The position numbers were made by a program, and so were the translations under genes. A DNA stretch of 64,000 bases from Heterohyrax brucei (Eukaryota; Chordata; Mammalia; Hyracoidea; Procaviidae). Position 1 is the first letter of the stretch, and every line of letters starts with the position of its first letter. Location of the stretch: assembly GCA_028571685.1 (NCBI GenBank), contig CM053142.1, forward strand, positions 197,958,796 to 198,022,795, read 5' to 3'. Below the pieces are notes generated by a model. That model saw only the letters and a list, made by a program, of their open reading frames with translations, was not told the DNA's origin and did not search any database. Shown in pieces: positions 33,773 to 44,667 of this stretch.

Positions 33773-34245
33773 ATCATGGATTGAATTGTGTCACCAAAAA
33801 ATATGCGTCAATTTGCCTAGGCCATGATTCCCTGCATTGTGTGGTGTCCTCTGTTTTGTGACTCTCTTACATGTCATCAGTCATTCTCTCTGCCTGTGGC
33901 TGAGGATGAGGACGAGGGTCGATGTCATCGTGCTCAGGTCATGTCCCTGATGCAGCATGCAGGGAGCTGCCCAGGGGCTGCCCTGCACCGCCTCTCGTCC
34001 TGCGAGGGAACAAAGGCAAGGGAAGCAAGCGGAGCAGGGACCTGACACTGGGGGCGCAGAGCGCCTTGGAGCTGGTGGTCCTGGGCTGCAAAGTTCCCAG
34101 TCTAGAGCAGACTGATGACAGGAATGGTCTCCAGAGACGACAGAGACAGCATTCCCCTGGAGCTGACGTCCTGAACTTGCACTTCTAGCCTACTTTTCTG
34201 TGAGAAAATAAGGTCCACTGCGTTAAAGCCATCCACTCGTAGTAT
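33773..34245 (+). mobile_element. MaLR element, 3' LTR
   Basis: It begins 'catggattgaattgtgtcac' and continues 'ttgcctaggccatgattccc', ending 'gttaaagccatccactcgta'. The 'gagaaaataagg' near the end is a decayed polyadenylation signal. It pairs with the LTR at 32913-33300; the two are clearly diverged, so the insertion is old. Confidence 0.8.
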
Positions 34246-34489
34246 TTCAGCTCTCACAGTGTGGGCCCCAGCCACCACCCCGGCCCCTGGGTGCGGCAGG
34301 CACGGTGCCCCCCACACCCTTCTTTTCCTGAAGCTGCTGGAGTTGCCTCCTCCGCCCAGCCTCCGCTGTGAGCCTCCGTCCCACCTGGGGCTGCCACGGC
34401 CCGCGCTGCCGCTCCTGGGTTCTCTTCATGAGAATCGTTCACCACCCTGAGCCCATTTTACAAGACCGCCAATTAACTTCAAGAGCTCA
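34246..34489. other. No recognised feature
   Basis: GC-richer unique-looking sequence between the MaLR element and the mariner pair. Confidence 0.4.
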
Positions 34490-34810
34490 TCCTGGAAAAA
34501 GTGCTACATGTCTTGTTGCTGAATGTCACCACGGTCACCTTTGAAGTCCTCCCCTTAGGAAGGCTACGCACCAACGCCAGTGCCTAGCCCACCCTTCAAA
34601 GCAATTTTGGGACTCTTTTTCTGGAATCGCCCTCAGAATTGTCGTCGTGTTACCCTTGATGTCCTGAAAGTCATCCAAATGTCTTCCTGTCAGTATTTCC
34701 TTTATCTTCAGGCAAAGAAAAAAGTCACTAGGGGCCAGATAAGGTAAGTAGGGAGGGGGTTCCAACACAGTGATTAGTTTACTGGCTAGAAATGCCCTCA
34801 CAGACAACTA
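34490..34810 (-). mobile_element. mariner-type DNA transposon end, transposase C-terminus (minus arm)
   Basis: The minus translation holds PPYLPYLAPSDFFLCLKIKE, matching the last catalytic-aspartate block of mariner transposases (normally P-Y-S-P-D-L-A-P-x-D). The tail continues with FEGWARHWRWC. Only the C-terminal quarter remains; the first two catalytic aspartates are absent. It faces away from a second, plus-strand copy of the same end. Confidence 0.8.
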
Positions 34811-34844
34811 GACAATGAAGTTTGCGAACTTGCCATGGTGCTAC

Positions 34845-34985
34845 CACATGCAATGGCCATTCCGAAAGAGTTCCAAAATTGCTTCCAAGGGTGGACTAGG
34901 CACCAGCATTGGCGCGTAGCTTCCCAAGGGGCGTACTTTGAAGGTGACCACAGTGATATTTAGCACTGAGGTATGTAGCACCTAG
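34845..34985 (+). mobile_element. mariner-type DNA transposon end (plus arm, inverted relative to the first)
   Basis: The plus sequence 'gagttccaaaattgcttcca', 'gggtggactaggcaccagca', 'tttgaaggtgaccacagtga' matches the reverse complement of 34495-34620 at roughly three bases in four. It is the same transposase C-terminus and 3' flank in the opposite direction. Confidence 0.75.
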
Positions 34986-35124
34986 AGCATCAGTTTGCAG
35001 ACTTAACTGTCAGATGTCATACGGTATCCACTCCAGGGACAAAGAGGCTTGATGATAGGTTCTGGGAAGGGCAGAGATGCCAATGCCCAGATGACGAGAG
35101 ACCTGGATGGGGGGGCAGTTAGCT

Positions 35125-35180
35125 TTGTCATCTAGAGCTGCTATCACAAAAACACCACAAGTGGATGTCTCGGTCACCTG
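35125..35180 (-). mobile_element. MaLR LTR tip, antisense, cut by an RTE
   Basis: 'catctagagctgctatcaca' and 'acaccacaagtggatg' are the reverse of the MaLR LTR 3' end. The rest is replaced by the RTE that begins at 35183. Confidence 0.5.
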
Positions 35181-35182
35181 CT

Positions 35183-36148
35183 GTCGTTAGGTGGCATCGA
35201 GTCAGTTCCAACTCACGGCAACCTTGTGCACAACAGAACAAAACACTGCCCAGTCCCGCACCACACCCACAATCGTGTTTATGCTCAAACCCCTCGTTGT
35301 AGCCAGTGTGCACATCTATCTCCTTGAGGGTCCTCCTTTTTGCTGACCCTCTACTTCACCAAGCATGACGTCCTTCTCCAGAGACTGATCCCTCCCAACA
35401 ACGTGTCCAAAGTATGTAGGATGCAGTCTCACCGTCCTTGCTTCCAAGGAGCACTCTGGTTGTACTTCTTCCAGAACAGATCTGTTCGGAATTTTGGTGG
35501 TCCATGGTCCATTCAACATTCTTCTCCAACACCACAATTCAAAAGCATCGATTCTTCTGTCTTCCTTGTTCACTGTCCAGCTTTTACATGCACATGATGT
35601 CATTGAAAATACCATGGCTTGGGTCAGGTGCCTTAGTCTTCAAGGTGTCATCTTTACTTTCCAACACTTTAAAGAGGTCCTTTGCAGTAGATTTTCTCAA
35701 GGTGATGAGTCTTTTAATCTCTTACTGCTGCTCTCATGGGTGTCGACTGTGGAACTGAGTAAAGCGAAGTCCTTGACAACCTCACGCTTTCTCCATCCAT
35801 CCCAACGTTTCTCCAGCTGTCAGGATTGTGGTTTCCTTGATGCTGAAGCGCAATCCACACTGCAGGCTGCGGCCTTTGATCTTCGTCAGTAAGTGTTTCC
35901 AATCGTCTTCGCTCCCAGCAAGCAGGGTCGCGTCCTCCGAGTAAACGTAGTTGTTAAGGGGTCTTCCTCCAGTCCTGATGCTCATTCTGCTTCACACACG
36001 CCAGGTTCTCGGATCATTTGCTCAGCACATGGATTGAAAAGGTATGGCGAAAGGATATAACTCTGATGCTCACCTTCCCTGGCTGTAAACCATGCAGCGT
36101 CTCCTTGCTCTATCTGCATGACTGCCTCTTGATCCATGTACAGATTCC
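35183..36148 (-). mobile_element. RTE LINE, 3' third
   Basis: Antisense RTE runs from the terminal 'ggcatcgagtcagttccaac' through the 3' series and RT C-terminal part to 'ttgatccatgtacagattcc'. Here a piece of AfroSINE tail follows and the RTE jumps to its 5' end. Frames are broken. Confidence 0.88.
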
Positions 36149-36181
36149 ACGCCGACTCGACAGCACTTGGCTTGGCTTTGG
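36149..36181 (+). mobile_element. AfroSINE 3' tail remnant at an RTE deletion junction
   Basis: The 33 bases 'cgactcgacagcacttggct' plus 'tggctttgg' match only the AfroSINE terminus in sense orientation. The SINE body is missing. It sits exactly at the junction of an internal RTE deletion. Confidence 0.65.
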
Positions 36182-36470
36182 CTACTTTGAGGAGGCAGCT
36201 CTTCTCCAGTCGTCTTTTGAGTGCCTTCCAACCCAGGGCTCATTCTCCAGCATTATGTCTGACAATGTTCCATTACTGTTCATTAGGTTTTCCCTAGCTA
36301 ATTCTTTTCAGAAGAAGACTGCCAGGTCCTTCTGCCTGGTCTGTCCTAGTCTGCAAGCTCAGCTCAAACCCGTCCGCCACACATGACCCTACTGGGGTCT
36401 GAATACCAGTAGCCTAGCTTGCCGTATCACAGCAACATGCAAGCCCCCACAGCACAACAAACTGACAAGT
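36182..36470 (-). mobile_element. RTE LINE, 5' end of the internally deleted copy
   Basis: Antisense RTE 5' region: 'tttgaggaggcagctcttct', 'ttttgagtgccttccaaccc', 'agaagactgccaggtccttc', ending 'aagcccccacagcacaacaa'. About 2 kb (endonuclease and N-terminal RT) is missing between this and 36148. Confidence 0.85.
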
Positions 36471-36473
36471 GGT

Positions 36474-36945
36474 GGCTCAGTCACCTAGTATTGCTGTGAC
36501 AGAAATAGCACACATGGATGGCTTTAATTAAGAGAAATTTATGTCTTCAGTCCAAATTCAGGGCATCAGCTCTAGGGGAAGGCTTCCTCTGCTGGCTCTG
36601 GAAGAAGGTCCTGGTCATCAACCTTCCCCTGGACTGAGAGCTTCTGAGGCACATGGACTCTGGGGTCCAGAGGACATGCTCGGCTCCAGGGACTGCTTCT
36701 TTCCTGATGGTATCAAGTTCCCAATTCTTTCCTGGCTTCCCTTGATCTCTCAAGAGACTGCATCAAGGTAAGATCAAATCTTACAGATTTAGTGTTGTCT
36801 CACTAACAAAACCACCTCCCATTCTCTCTCATTAACATCACAGAGGCAGGATTTACAACATACAGAAACATTCCACAATACTGGAAATCATGGCCTAACC
36901 AAACCGATGCACACATTTTAGGGGGACACAATTCAATCCACAACA
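36474..36945 (-). mobile_element. MaLR solo LTR, antisense
   Basis: Reverse of the 45358-45871 family: 'gctcagtcacctagtattgc', 'cagctctaggggaaggcttc', 'caaccttcccctggactgag', 'attctctctcattaacatca' and 'acacaattcaatccacaaca' at the end. Confidence 0.8.
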
Positions 36946-37721
36946 GCAGTCAAATTGTTATCAACGTGCAGTTGACACAAAGGATCCTTGTTTTTCCCTA
37001 AGTTAGAATATGAAAGGAATGTAGCTGGTTGTCCCTTTGGCAAGTATATTGTACTTGCGAGAAGTAAAAGGAGTTGGGGGCCAGGTGAGGGTGGCTTGAG
37101 CCTCTAAAAGACTGACTGCTCCAGCGCAATGAAGCAGGAGCCCCTGTCTGTGGGGCTGTGGTAATCAAGTCAGGCGTCTTCGTGAGGGGGGCACACATCT
37201 TCCACAAGGGGGAGTTGCTTTAGCTCTGCTGAGCACGTGCACCTTGGTTCCAGTCCCTAGAGTCTGTCTCAGCTCGCTGGGTAGGTCAGGTAATGATCAC
37301 CTCTGATTCAAAGTGTACACACTTGCCACCTGGTTTCCTGAAGAAACAGTTTAGGAGGAACAAGGAAGGAACAAAGGAAGAACTTGTCACTAATAAATCC
37401 ACCAACGTGTGCGAAGAATGTGGGCACGAGGCCTGGGTGGTTCTTGCCAACTGGTCTCTTGTCAGCCGTCTCTATCTCAAAATGAGCGCCTTCGTGTGGA
37501 CTTCTGTCTTGGTTCCTAGGGAAAAACAGAAAGATGTTTGCCCTAAACTCTGGGGAGTTACCTCCGCCCCCCACCCCCGCCCCGCTTCCTACCCCAGGAG
37601 GTGTGTTACATTTCCTGGGTGAGCTGTGAACTCCCTGTGGTTTGGTGCTTTTTGCCTGCCCAGGCTGCACCCTGTCCTGCCGTGGCTGTGTGCCCTGGCG
37701 GGACTGGTCAGTGGGGCTGTT
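36946..37721. other. No recognised feature
   Basis: Unique-looking intergenic sequence with short frames only. I see no repeat family I can name. Confidence 0.4.
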
Positions 37722-38265
37722 GGGTGCAGTCAAGTCGGCTCTGACTCACAGCGACCCTCCTGACGGAGGAAACCCAGCCTAGTCCTGTGGCACCCTCACC
37801 GTCACTGACACACTAGAGCCTCTTCTTGCAGCTGCTGTACCCGCCCAGCTTCTTGAGGGTCCCCCTCTGTTTTGCTGACTCTCTACCAAGTGTGAGCCCC
37901 TCCACCAGGGACTGACCCTTCTTGACACCACGGCCAAGGTACATGAAACGTTGTCTTGCCGTCCTTGCTTCCAAGCGGCACTCTGCTTAGACTTCTTCCA
38001 CAATCGATCTGTTCCTTCTTTCCGCAGTAAATGAGACATCCGATATCCTAGATCAGCTCCACAATTCAAAGGCGTCCATTCTTCTTCAGTCTTCCCTACC
38101 CATTGTCCCACCGTCATGTGCCTGCGGTGCCACGGAAAACACCACAGCTCAGTCACCATGGAAAACACCACAGCAACTTCGTCTTCAAGGAGACAGCTTC
38201 GCTTTTCAACACCCTGAAGAGCTCTCTGGCCTCCGGTTTGCCTGGTGCAGTTCACACTGCAGATG
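37722..38265 (-). mobile_element. RTE LINE 3' fragment
   Basis: Antisense copy from 'gcagtcaagtcggctctgac' through 'cttgagggtccccctctgtt', 'ccaccagggactgacccttc' and 'attcaaaggcgtccattctt' to 'ttttcaacaccctgaagagc'. It includes a short local duplication of 'gaaaacaccacagc' at 38132-38170. 5'-truncated. Confidence 0.85.
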
Positions 38266-38639
38266 AAGTGTCTGTAGCCTACTAGGCAAATAAACTCGTT
38301 GGCCCACCGTGAGGGGACGGTCAGTGTGTGGCCCTGACGGAAGGGCCACGGCCCAAGTTAAAGAGGAGCTCGTGAAGACACATAGCCCGTGCCACAGAGG
38401 TTTTCAGACAGGAAGTGACAGCAGCAGGAAAAAGGTAAGAGAGAAGAGAGAAGCAGCAGAGAACACAGGCAAAGGACTCCCTAAAAGAGACATAACACAG
38501 GTCAACGGCTTTAACAGCGAAAAACAGTGACAGGCATAAAAGGGCCCTGGGGCCGTCAGTGGTGACCCATAGCACCACCCAGGAACTTGTCTTGACCTGT
38601 CTGGCCTGAGAGGAGCCTGTCCTCAGGGGCTGAGAGAAG
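38266..38639. other. No recognised feature
   Basis: Short intergenic spacer with no recognised gene or repeat. Confidence 0.4.
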
Positions 38640-38825
38640 GCCCATGCTGAGGGGCCTGAGGGGGCTGGGAAGGGCCTGTCCTGGGGGTGGCTGGGAAGGG
38701 CCTGTCCTGGGGGGGCTGGGAAGGGCCTGTCCTGGGGGGGCTGGGAAGGGCCTGTCCTGGGGGGGCTGGGAAGGGCCTGTCCTGTGGGGGCTGGGAAGGG
38801 CCTGTCCTGGGGGGGCTGTGAGGAG
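38640..38825. repeat. 25-bp G-rich minisatellite
   Basis: About seven copies of a unit reading gggaagggcctgtcctggggg plus ggct. The 'aagggcctgtcc' landmark recurs at 38670, 38696, 38721, 38746, 38771 and 38796. The last five intervals are exactly 25, with near-identical units, so the array is young or recently homogenised. Open frames across it in all phases are a composition artefact. Confidence 0.92.
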
Positions 38826-38996
38826 GCTTGCGCGGCTGGGGCAGGGTGGCATGCCCAGCAGGGAAGGACCTGCTGCTGAGAGCTGTCCTCCCGGAACAGG
38901 GGAGGGACCCCGTCCTCTGCCTGGGGAGCTCACAGGCCTTGCCTACACGCTTCCGAGTCCTGCACTTAGCCTGTTGATTTGGGTCCCCAGTTGAAC

Positions 38997-39160
38997 AGCC
39001 CAGTGGAGCAGTGGTTGAGGGGCTCGGCTACTCCCCAGAAGGTCTATGGCTCCAACCCACGCGCTGTCCCAGGAGGCAGCTGTGGCAGGCTGCTTTACAA
39101 GGAGGCACAGCCACGAACCCTACGGCACGGTACTCCGCCCTAGTGGGTCTCTGTGAGGAG
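38997..39160 (+). mobile_element. AfroSINE, diverged
   Basis: Sense copy: 'agtggagcagtggttgaggg', 'gctcggctactccccagaag' and 'cctacggcacggtactccgc'. It shows heavy CpG decay but keeps the head-to-tail order. Confidence 0.7.
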
Positions 39161-39789
39161 GGACCCGTTTCTGTGTGTTTTCAGTTCCTCGATGAACGAC
39201 TTATCTCAGCACGTGCGTGTGTTCCCTGCAGCATCACAATGCGTTACGGGGCCCAGAGCAGCAGGACGGTGTGACGGTGCACTGCCACAGTGGTAAAGAA
39301 ATTGGAGCGCAGAGCTGTCTGACTCCATGCACTGCGCAGCTTTGGGCTGAAGCCCGCCTGAATCCTCTCTCCCCCGAAGTAAGGAGAAGTCTGACATTTA
39401 CAAAGAGATACCCGGGATGGGGGCGAGCTCCCTGGGTGGGGAATGTTTGGGGTTCACTTGATCCCCTGCTATTAGCACTGTACCGCCCCCAGTGGCAAAC
39501 GCCTCCCCTGGGGACCCTGGCACCTTGGAGGTCAGGCTTGGCATCCTCCTGTCGCCCCCATGTGCCCACCTGCCCACCTCGCCCTCCTCTTGACAGTGTC
39601 TGTGCTATCAGGAGGTGTCTCTGAGCCAGACCCTGTGCGCCGGTCACCGGTGCCCAAATCATCAAGGACCTGTCCTCGGAGAGCGCAGGCAGGGAGACAC
39701 ACAAGGAAACAAGATTTCAGCTCCGTGACAGTAAGAGACCGAGCAGGCGACACCGGCTTGGCTGGATGACGCCCCCAGGGACAAGCCAG

Positions 39790-40910
39790 GTGTGGAGGGA
39801 GGCGCGGAACAGCCTAGCTCACAGGAGAGAAGGTGCGAGGAGCCAGGACGCTCGAGGGGAGGCGGTCCCAGAGATTCTCCGAGAGACCCGACAGGCGGTG
39901 AGGAGGGAGGGCAGGTGCCCCAGGCCCTAGTGGACAGGCCAGAGCCCGACAGACCGGAGCTGGACCGAGGGCGCGGGAGGCACGGTCTCCGGGCGCTCCT
40001 CGCCTCTTTGGCGCCCGCCACCCCCATGCCGGCCCTGGGCTCCCGGGGTGCGAGCCCCGGCCCTGCCCCTAGACAGCAGTGTGGATCTCTGGCTACCCCC
40101 ACGCCCGCTGTGCCGGCTACTGGGGCCACCCTCCGTGCAGGTTCGGGTCACAACTCGGGGCCCAGGCTGGAGACACTGAAGGGCTCTCCCCCGGCGGGCA
40201 GGGCTGCAGGATCTCACGGAGCCAGGCGCGCTGAGTCACTCCGGAGTGGGGTGTAAGGTACAAGCGCCCCGCCGCCCCTCCCCCACTCGTCGACGGCAGC
40301 TTCCTGGGGTGCAGGGAGGCGGGAGGGGTGGCGGCTGAGAGCGGCAGGAGGAGGTGCCAGGTGACAGGGGACTTTGAGGAGTGGGTAACGCCCCTGGCTC
40401 CTGGACCCACCCCACCCAGGCCTGGGGGCCCTGTAGCCCACCGGAGCCGGCGCCACGCCCGGTGGGGGCCCCTGCAAATGACGGGCGCCGAGAGCCCCGG
40501 AAATCTGCCTTGCAGGCCGTGTGCCCGACGCCCCGCACCGGCCCTCCAACGCCTCGGACGCGCGGACGTCCCAGGCGGCAGGCGTGTGCACCCGGGTTGA
40601 GGCTGTCCTTCCCCGGCAGGACTCGGGGGTCACCGGAGCAGAATGGACCAGGGGGTCCGGGCGAGCCTTGTGCTGCCCCCACACACCGCCCACCCGCCGC
40701 CCACCCGCTGTGCCCTGGCCCCAGAGTAAATCCGACCAGCGGGCGGGCACAGAGACCCCGACCAGCGTGGGAGCCCCGCCTGGCTGAGGTTCTCCAGTCC
40801 CGGCAGCCCAGGGTCGGCGCCCAGCCTCCAGGAGCCACGCCCCCACTTCCTCCTGGTGCCTCAGCGGGGCACCCCGGATCTGCGGAGCCCAGCCCCGCCT
40901 CTGCCTCAAG
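39790..40910. promoter_or_regulatory. Unassigned GC-rich, CpG-containing island
   Basis: About 1.1 kb of clearly higher GC and CpG than its surroundings, free of the RTE/SINE sequence that fills the region. It includes 'gaccgagggcgcgggaggca', 'cggcgcccgccaccccc'-type stretches and 'cacccgccgcccacccgctg'. It lies about 29 kb upstream of the BRD1 promoter and 17 kb before the next island. No exon, coding frame or named repeat is evident. It could be an enhancer, the promoter of a noncoding RNA, or a GC-rich relic. Confidence 0.5.
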
Positions 40911-41399
40911 GATCCATCACTCCTGGCTTAGTGTCCTCATCCCCAGAGGGACAATGACGGTGTCTTCAGCTTGGGGAGGGGATAACAAGTGAAGGGAAAC
41001 AAGGGTGAGTGTCTCAGCACGGTGGCTCTGAGTAGTCTGCGACCCCCAGTTGTCTCTTCCAGACCCCCAACACCCTGCAGCCAACAGCCCCACAGCCTCC
41101 CTGTCTATAGAAGATCACCTCCACCTGGGCCTGTCAGGGTCTTCTCACTGGCTTGCTGGTGGAGCCCCGACTCTCAGCCACCTTGTTGGCTGTAAAGAAA
41201 GTCCCCCCTACCCGCTCCCTCTCTGCAGGGAAAAGCTCTGAGGACCCGGAAGCTGGCCGGGCTCTAGGTCCGTGGCCAGGTGTGGGCACTCTTCTATGTC
41301 CTAGAGAAAGTAGCTATGGAGTCTTCTGTCTGGGAGACTAAGCGCATCCACCGTGCATCCCTAACTGGGGCACCACGGACTGGCATCCCTCCCTGATGA
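40911..41399. other. No recognised feature
   Basis: Unique-looking spacer after the GC-rich island. Confidence 0.4.
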
Positions 41400-41562
41400 C
41401 CCGCCTTGAGCGCCCCTGGAAACGCTGGTGTCCTGCTGCTAACCAGAAGATAGTCAGTTTGAATCAACCACGTGCTCCGTGGAAACTCCATGAGGCAGTT
41501 CTCCTCTGTCTTTAGGGTCGCTAAGAGCGGAACTGACTGAGGAGTGGGTTTCTGGTTTCAGT
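41400..41562 (+). mobile_element. AfroSINE
   Basis: Sense copy: 'gtgtcctgctgctaaccaga', 'cagtttgaatcaaccacgtg', 'gaaactccatgaggcagttc', ending 'gcggaactgactgaggag' with a 'tgggtttctggttt' tail. Confidence 0.85.
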
Positions 41563-41682
41563 GCCATCAGGCACAGGTCACCAATCCCCCATCCCGTCCT
41601 AGAGGGATGTGAAATTCTAGTCCCATCACAGGACCTTACTCAGGGCCAACGCTGGAATCACAGCCACGTGTAAGGCTGTCGT

Positions 41683-43252
41683 TGTTACTAGGCACCCTCA
41701 TTTCCAACTCATAGCGACCCCGAGATGACAGAACAGGGCACGGTCTCATCCTGTGCCCTCCTCACAATCCGTGTTCTGCGGGAGCCCGTGGTTGCGGCCA
41801 CTGTGCTGATCTGTCTTGTTGAGGGTCTTCCTCTTTCGCGTTGACCCTCTTCTTTACCAAACCTGAGGTTCTTCTCCAGAGGCTGATCTCTCCCAAGGAC
41901 ATGTCCAAAATGTGTAAGCTTTCGTCTCGATATCCTTGCTTCCAAGGAGCATTCCGGTGGCACTTCCAAGCAGTCCATGATGTGGACAACATTCTTTGCC
42001 AGCACCACCCTTGAAAGGCGTCAGTCCTTCTTCGGTCTTCCTGACTCGTTGTCCGGCTTTCACAGGTACACAATGTAACTGCAAACGCCGAGACTGGGGT
42101 CAGGCACACTTTAGTCCTCAAAGTGACATCGTGGCTTTCCAACATTTAAAGTCTTTTGCAGCTGACTTGATTTCTTGACTGCTGCTTCCATGGCTGTTGA
42201 CTGTGGACCCAAGTAAAATGAAATCCTTGACAACGTCAGTATTTTCTCCCTTTATCACGATGTTGCTTATTGGTCCAGCTGTGAGGATTTCTGCTATCTT
42301 GATGTTGGGGTGCAATCCACACTAAAGGCTGCGGCCTTTGACCTTCATCAGTAAGGGTTTCACGTCCCTGGCACTTTCAGCAAGCAAGGCTGTATTACCT
42401 ACATAATGCAGGTTGTTGATGAGTCTTCCTCCAGGCCTGATGCCCTGTTCTTCTTTATATAATCCAGCTTCTTGCATTATTTGTTCAGCATCCGACTGAA
42501 TATGTGTGGTGAAAGGATACAAATCTGGTGCACACCTTTCCTGACTTCAAACCACACAGTATCCCCTCGTTCTGTTCAGACGACTCACTCTTGATTTATG
42601 GGTAAGTTCCTCACAAGCATGATGAAGTGTTCTGGAGTTCCCATTCTTCTCACTGTGATCCGTAACCTGTTATGATTCACACACAGTTAGTATTGACTAT
42701 GCCTTTGCACAGTCAATCAAACGCAGGTGAACATCTTTCTGGTGTTCTGTGTTTTCAGTCAGGATCCATCTGACACCAGCAATGACATCCCTGGTGGTTC
42801 CATGTCCTCGTCCTAATCTGCCTTCAATTTCCGGCCCTTCCCTGTTGATGCACTACTGTAGCTACTTTTAAACAATCTTCAACAAAATTTTACTTGCAGG
42901 TGAGATTGAGGCTATTTTTTCAGTAACTTCTGCATTTGATTAGATCACATTTCTTTGGAATAACTGCGGCATAAATACGGATCTCTTCCAGCTGGCTGAT
43001 CAGGTAGCTGCCTTCCAGATGCTGTATCTGAAGGAGCACTTCCATGCTGCACCCGTTTGTTGACACATCTCAGTTGGAATTCTGGCAATTTCCAGAGTTC
43101 CCAGAGCCTGGTTTTCTCCAAGGCCTTCAATGTGGTTTGAACGTCTTCCCTCAGTACCATCAGTTCTGGTCATATGCTGCCTCCCGAAATGGCTTACAGT
43201 TGGCCAGTTCTTTTTGGTACAGTGACTCAGTGTATTCCTTCTGCCTTCTTTT
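41683..43252 (-). mobile_element. Nested full-length RTE, segment 1 (3' end and RT)
   Basis: Antisense RTE runs from the simple tail and terminal block ('gttgttactaggcaccctca') through the RT region to 'ttctgccttctttt' (43239-43252), where a poly(A) retroposon is inserted. This is the 3' half of an element that continues, with insertions, to 47343. RT frames are broken. Confidence 0.9.
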
Positions 43253-43740
43253 TTTTTTTTTTTGATTTTTTTCATTTAATATGACTGAGTGAAAATGTAC
43301 ATTCTCATATAGATTTACATGCCCACCTATATGCAGCTTCTACTGCTCTCCCTGCCCGGTGACAGCACACTCTTCCTCTCTGCTCCATACATGTCTCATC
43401 CTCCCGACAGTCTCCTTTCCCCTCCTCTCCACCCACTCTCCTTCCTCCAGCCAGAGGTCAGCAGGATGATATCCTATAGATGCATAGAACCATAAAGTGC
43501 ATCCAATATACGGTCACTCTGCATCACCAACTCCAATCCATTTGTGTCCCAAGAGTGGACCTTCATTATGATTTATGGGCAAGGGCAGCATCAGGGCCAG
43601 GGGCCATGCTCCCAGGGGAACCCTGAAACCGCTGGACCATCAATTGAGGTCTTTTAGTGGAGATCTCAGGATCCACCCCTTTTTATTCCTGCGTTGCCAG
43701 TGAGACTCAACTTAGCTCCATCGTGGCTATCACTGGTGCC
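43253..43740 (-). mobile_element. Poly(A)-tailed retroposon (copy 2) inserted in RTE with a 14-bp target duplication
   Basis: It begins with an uninterrupted T run (a poly(A) tail on the minus strand) and shares its body with 20040-20552. It is flanked by perfect 'ttctgccttctttt' at 43239-43252 and 43741-43754. A poly(A) tail with a duplication of this size is the signature of L1-driven retroposition. Confidence 0.88.
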
Positions 43741-44667
43741 TTCTGCCTTCTTTTGATGCTTCCTGTATCATTTAATATTTTTCCTGTAGAATCCTCTACT
43801 ACTACAACTTGAGATTTAATTTTTTTCTTCAGTTCTTTCAGCTTGGGAAATGCCAAGTGTGTTCTTCCTTCTTTGATTTTCTGTCTCCAAGTCTTTGCAC
43901 ATGTCGTCCTAATACTTTGTCTTCTCCAGCTGCCCTTTGAACACTCTGTTCAGCTCTTTTACTTCATCATTCCCTCCTTTTGCTTTAGCCGCTCAGCTTT
44001 CAAGAGCAAGTTTCAGAGTCTCTTCCGACATTCCTTTTGGTCTTTTCTTTCCTTATTGTCTTGTTAATGACTCGGGCTTTCTTCATGTCCCTGATGTCAT
44101 TCCAGAGCTTACCTAGTCTTCAGTCATCAGTGGCCAGTGCATCAAATCTATCCGTGAGACGGTTTGTGAATTCCAATGTGATATACTCAAGTTCATACTT
44201 TGGCTCTTGAGCTCTTGTCTAATTTTGTTCATTTCCAGCTTGAACTTGCACAGGAGTAACTGATGGTCTGCTCCACAGTCGTCGCCAGCCTGGTTCTGAC
44301 TGATGATATTGAACTTTCCCATCATCTCTTACCACAGATGTGATCGATTTGATGCCCATGTATTTCATCTTATGAGGTCCACATGTACAGTCACAGTTTA
44401 TGCTGTTGAAAAAGGCATTTGCAAAGAAGTCATGGGTCTTGCAAAATTCTGTTATGTGACCTCTGGCCTCCTGTCCATCACCAAGGCCATATTTTCAAAC
44501 AACCAATCTTTCTTTGTTTCCAGTCTTGGATTTCTAATCACCAATAATTATCAATGCATTCTGATTGCGTATGAGTTTCAGACTGCAGAAGTTAGTTAAA
44601 AAAACTTCAATTTCTTCTTCTTTGGCCCTAGAAGTTGGTGCATAAATTTTAATAATAGTAATATTAA
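43741..44667 (-). mobile_element. Nested full-length RTE, segment 2 (linker, endonuclease)
   Basis: It continues the RTE after the retroposon: 'ctttgatttt' region, 'ctcttttacttcatcattcc', 'gatggtctgctccacagtcg' and 'tatcaatgcattctgattgc'. It runs up to 'aataatagtaatattaa', where an LTR is inserted. Confidence 0.88.
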
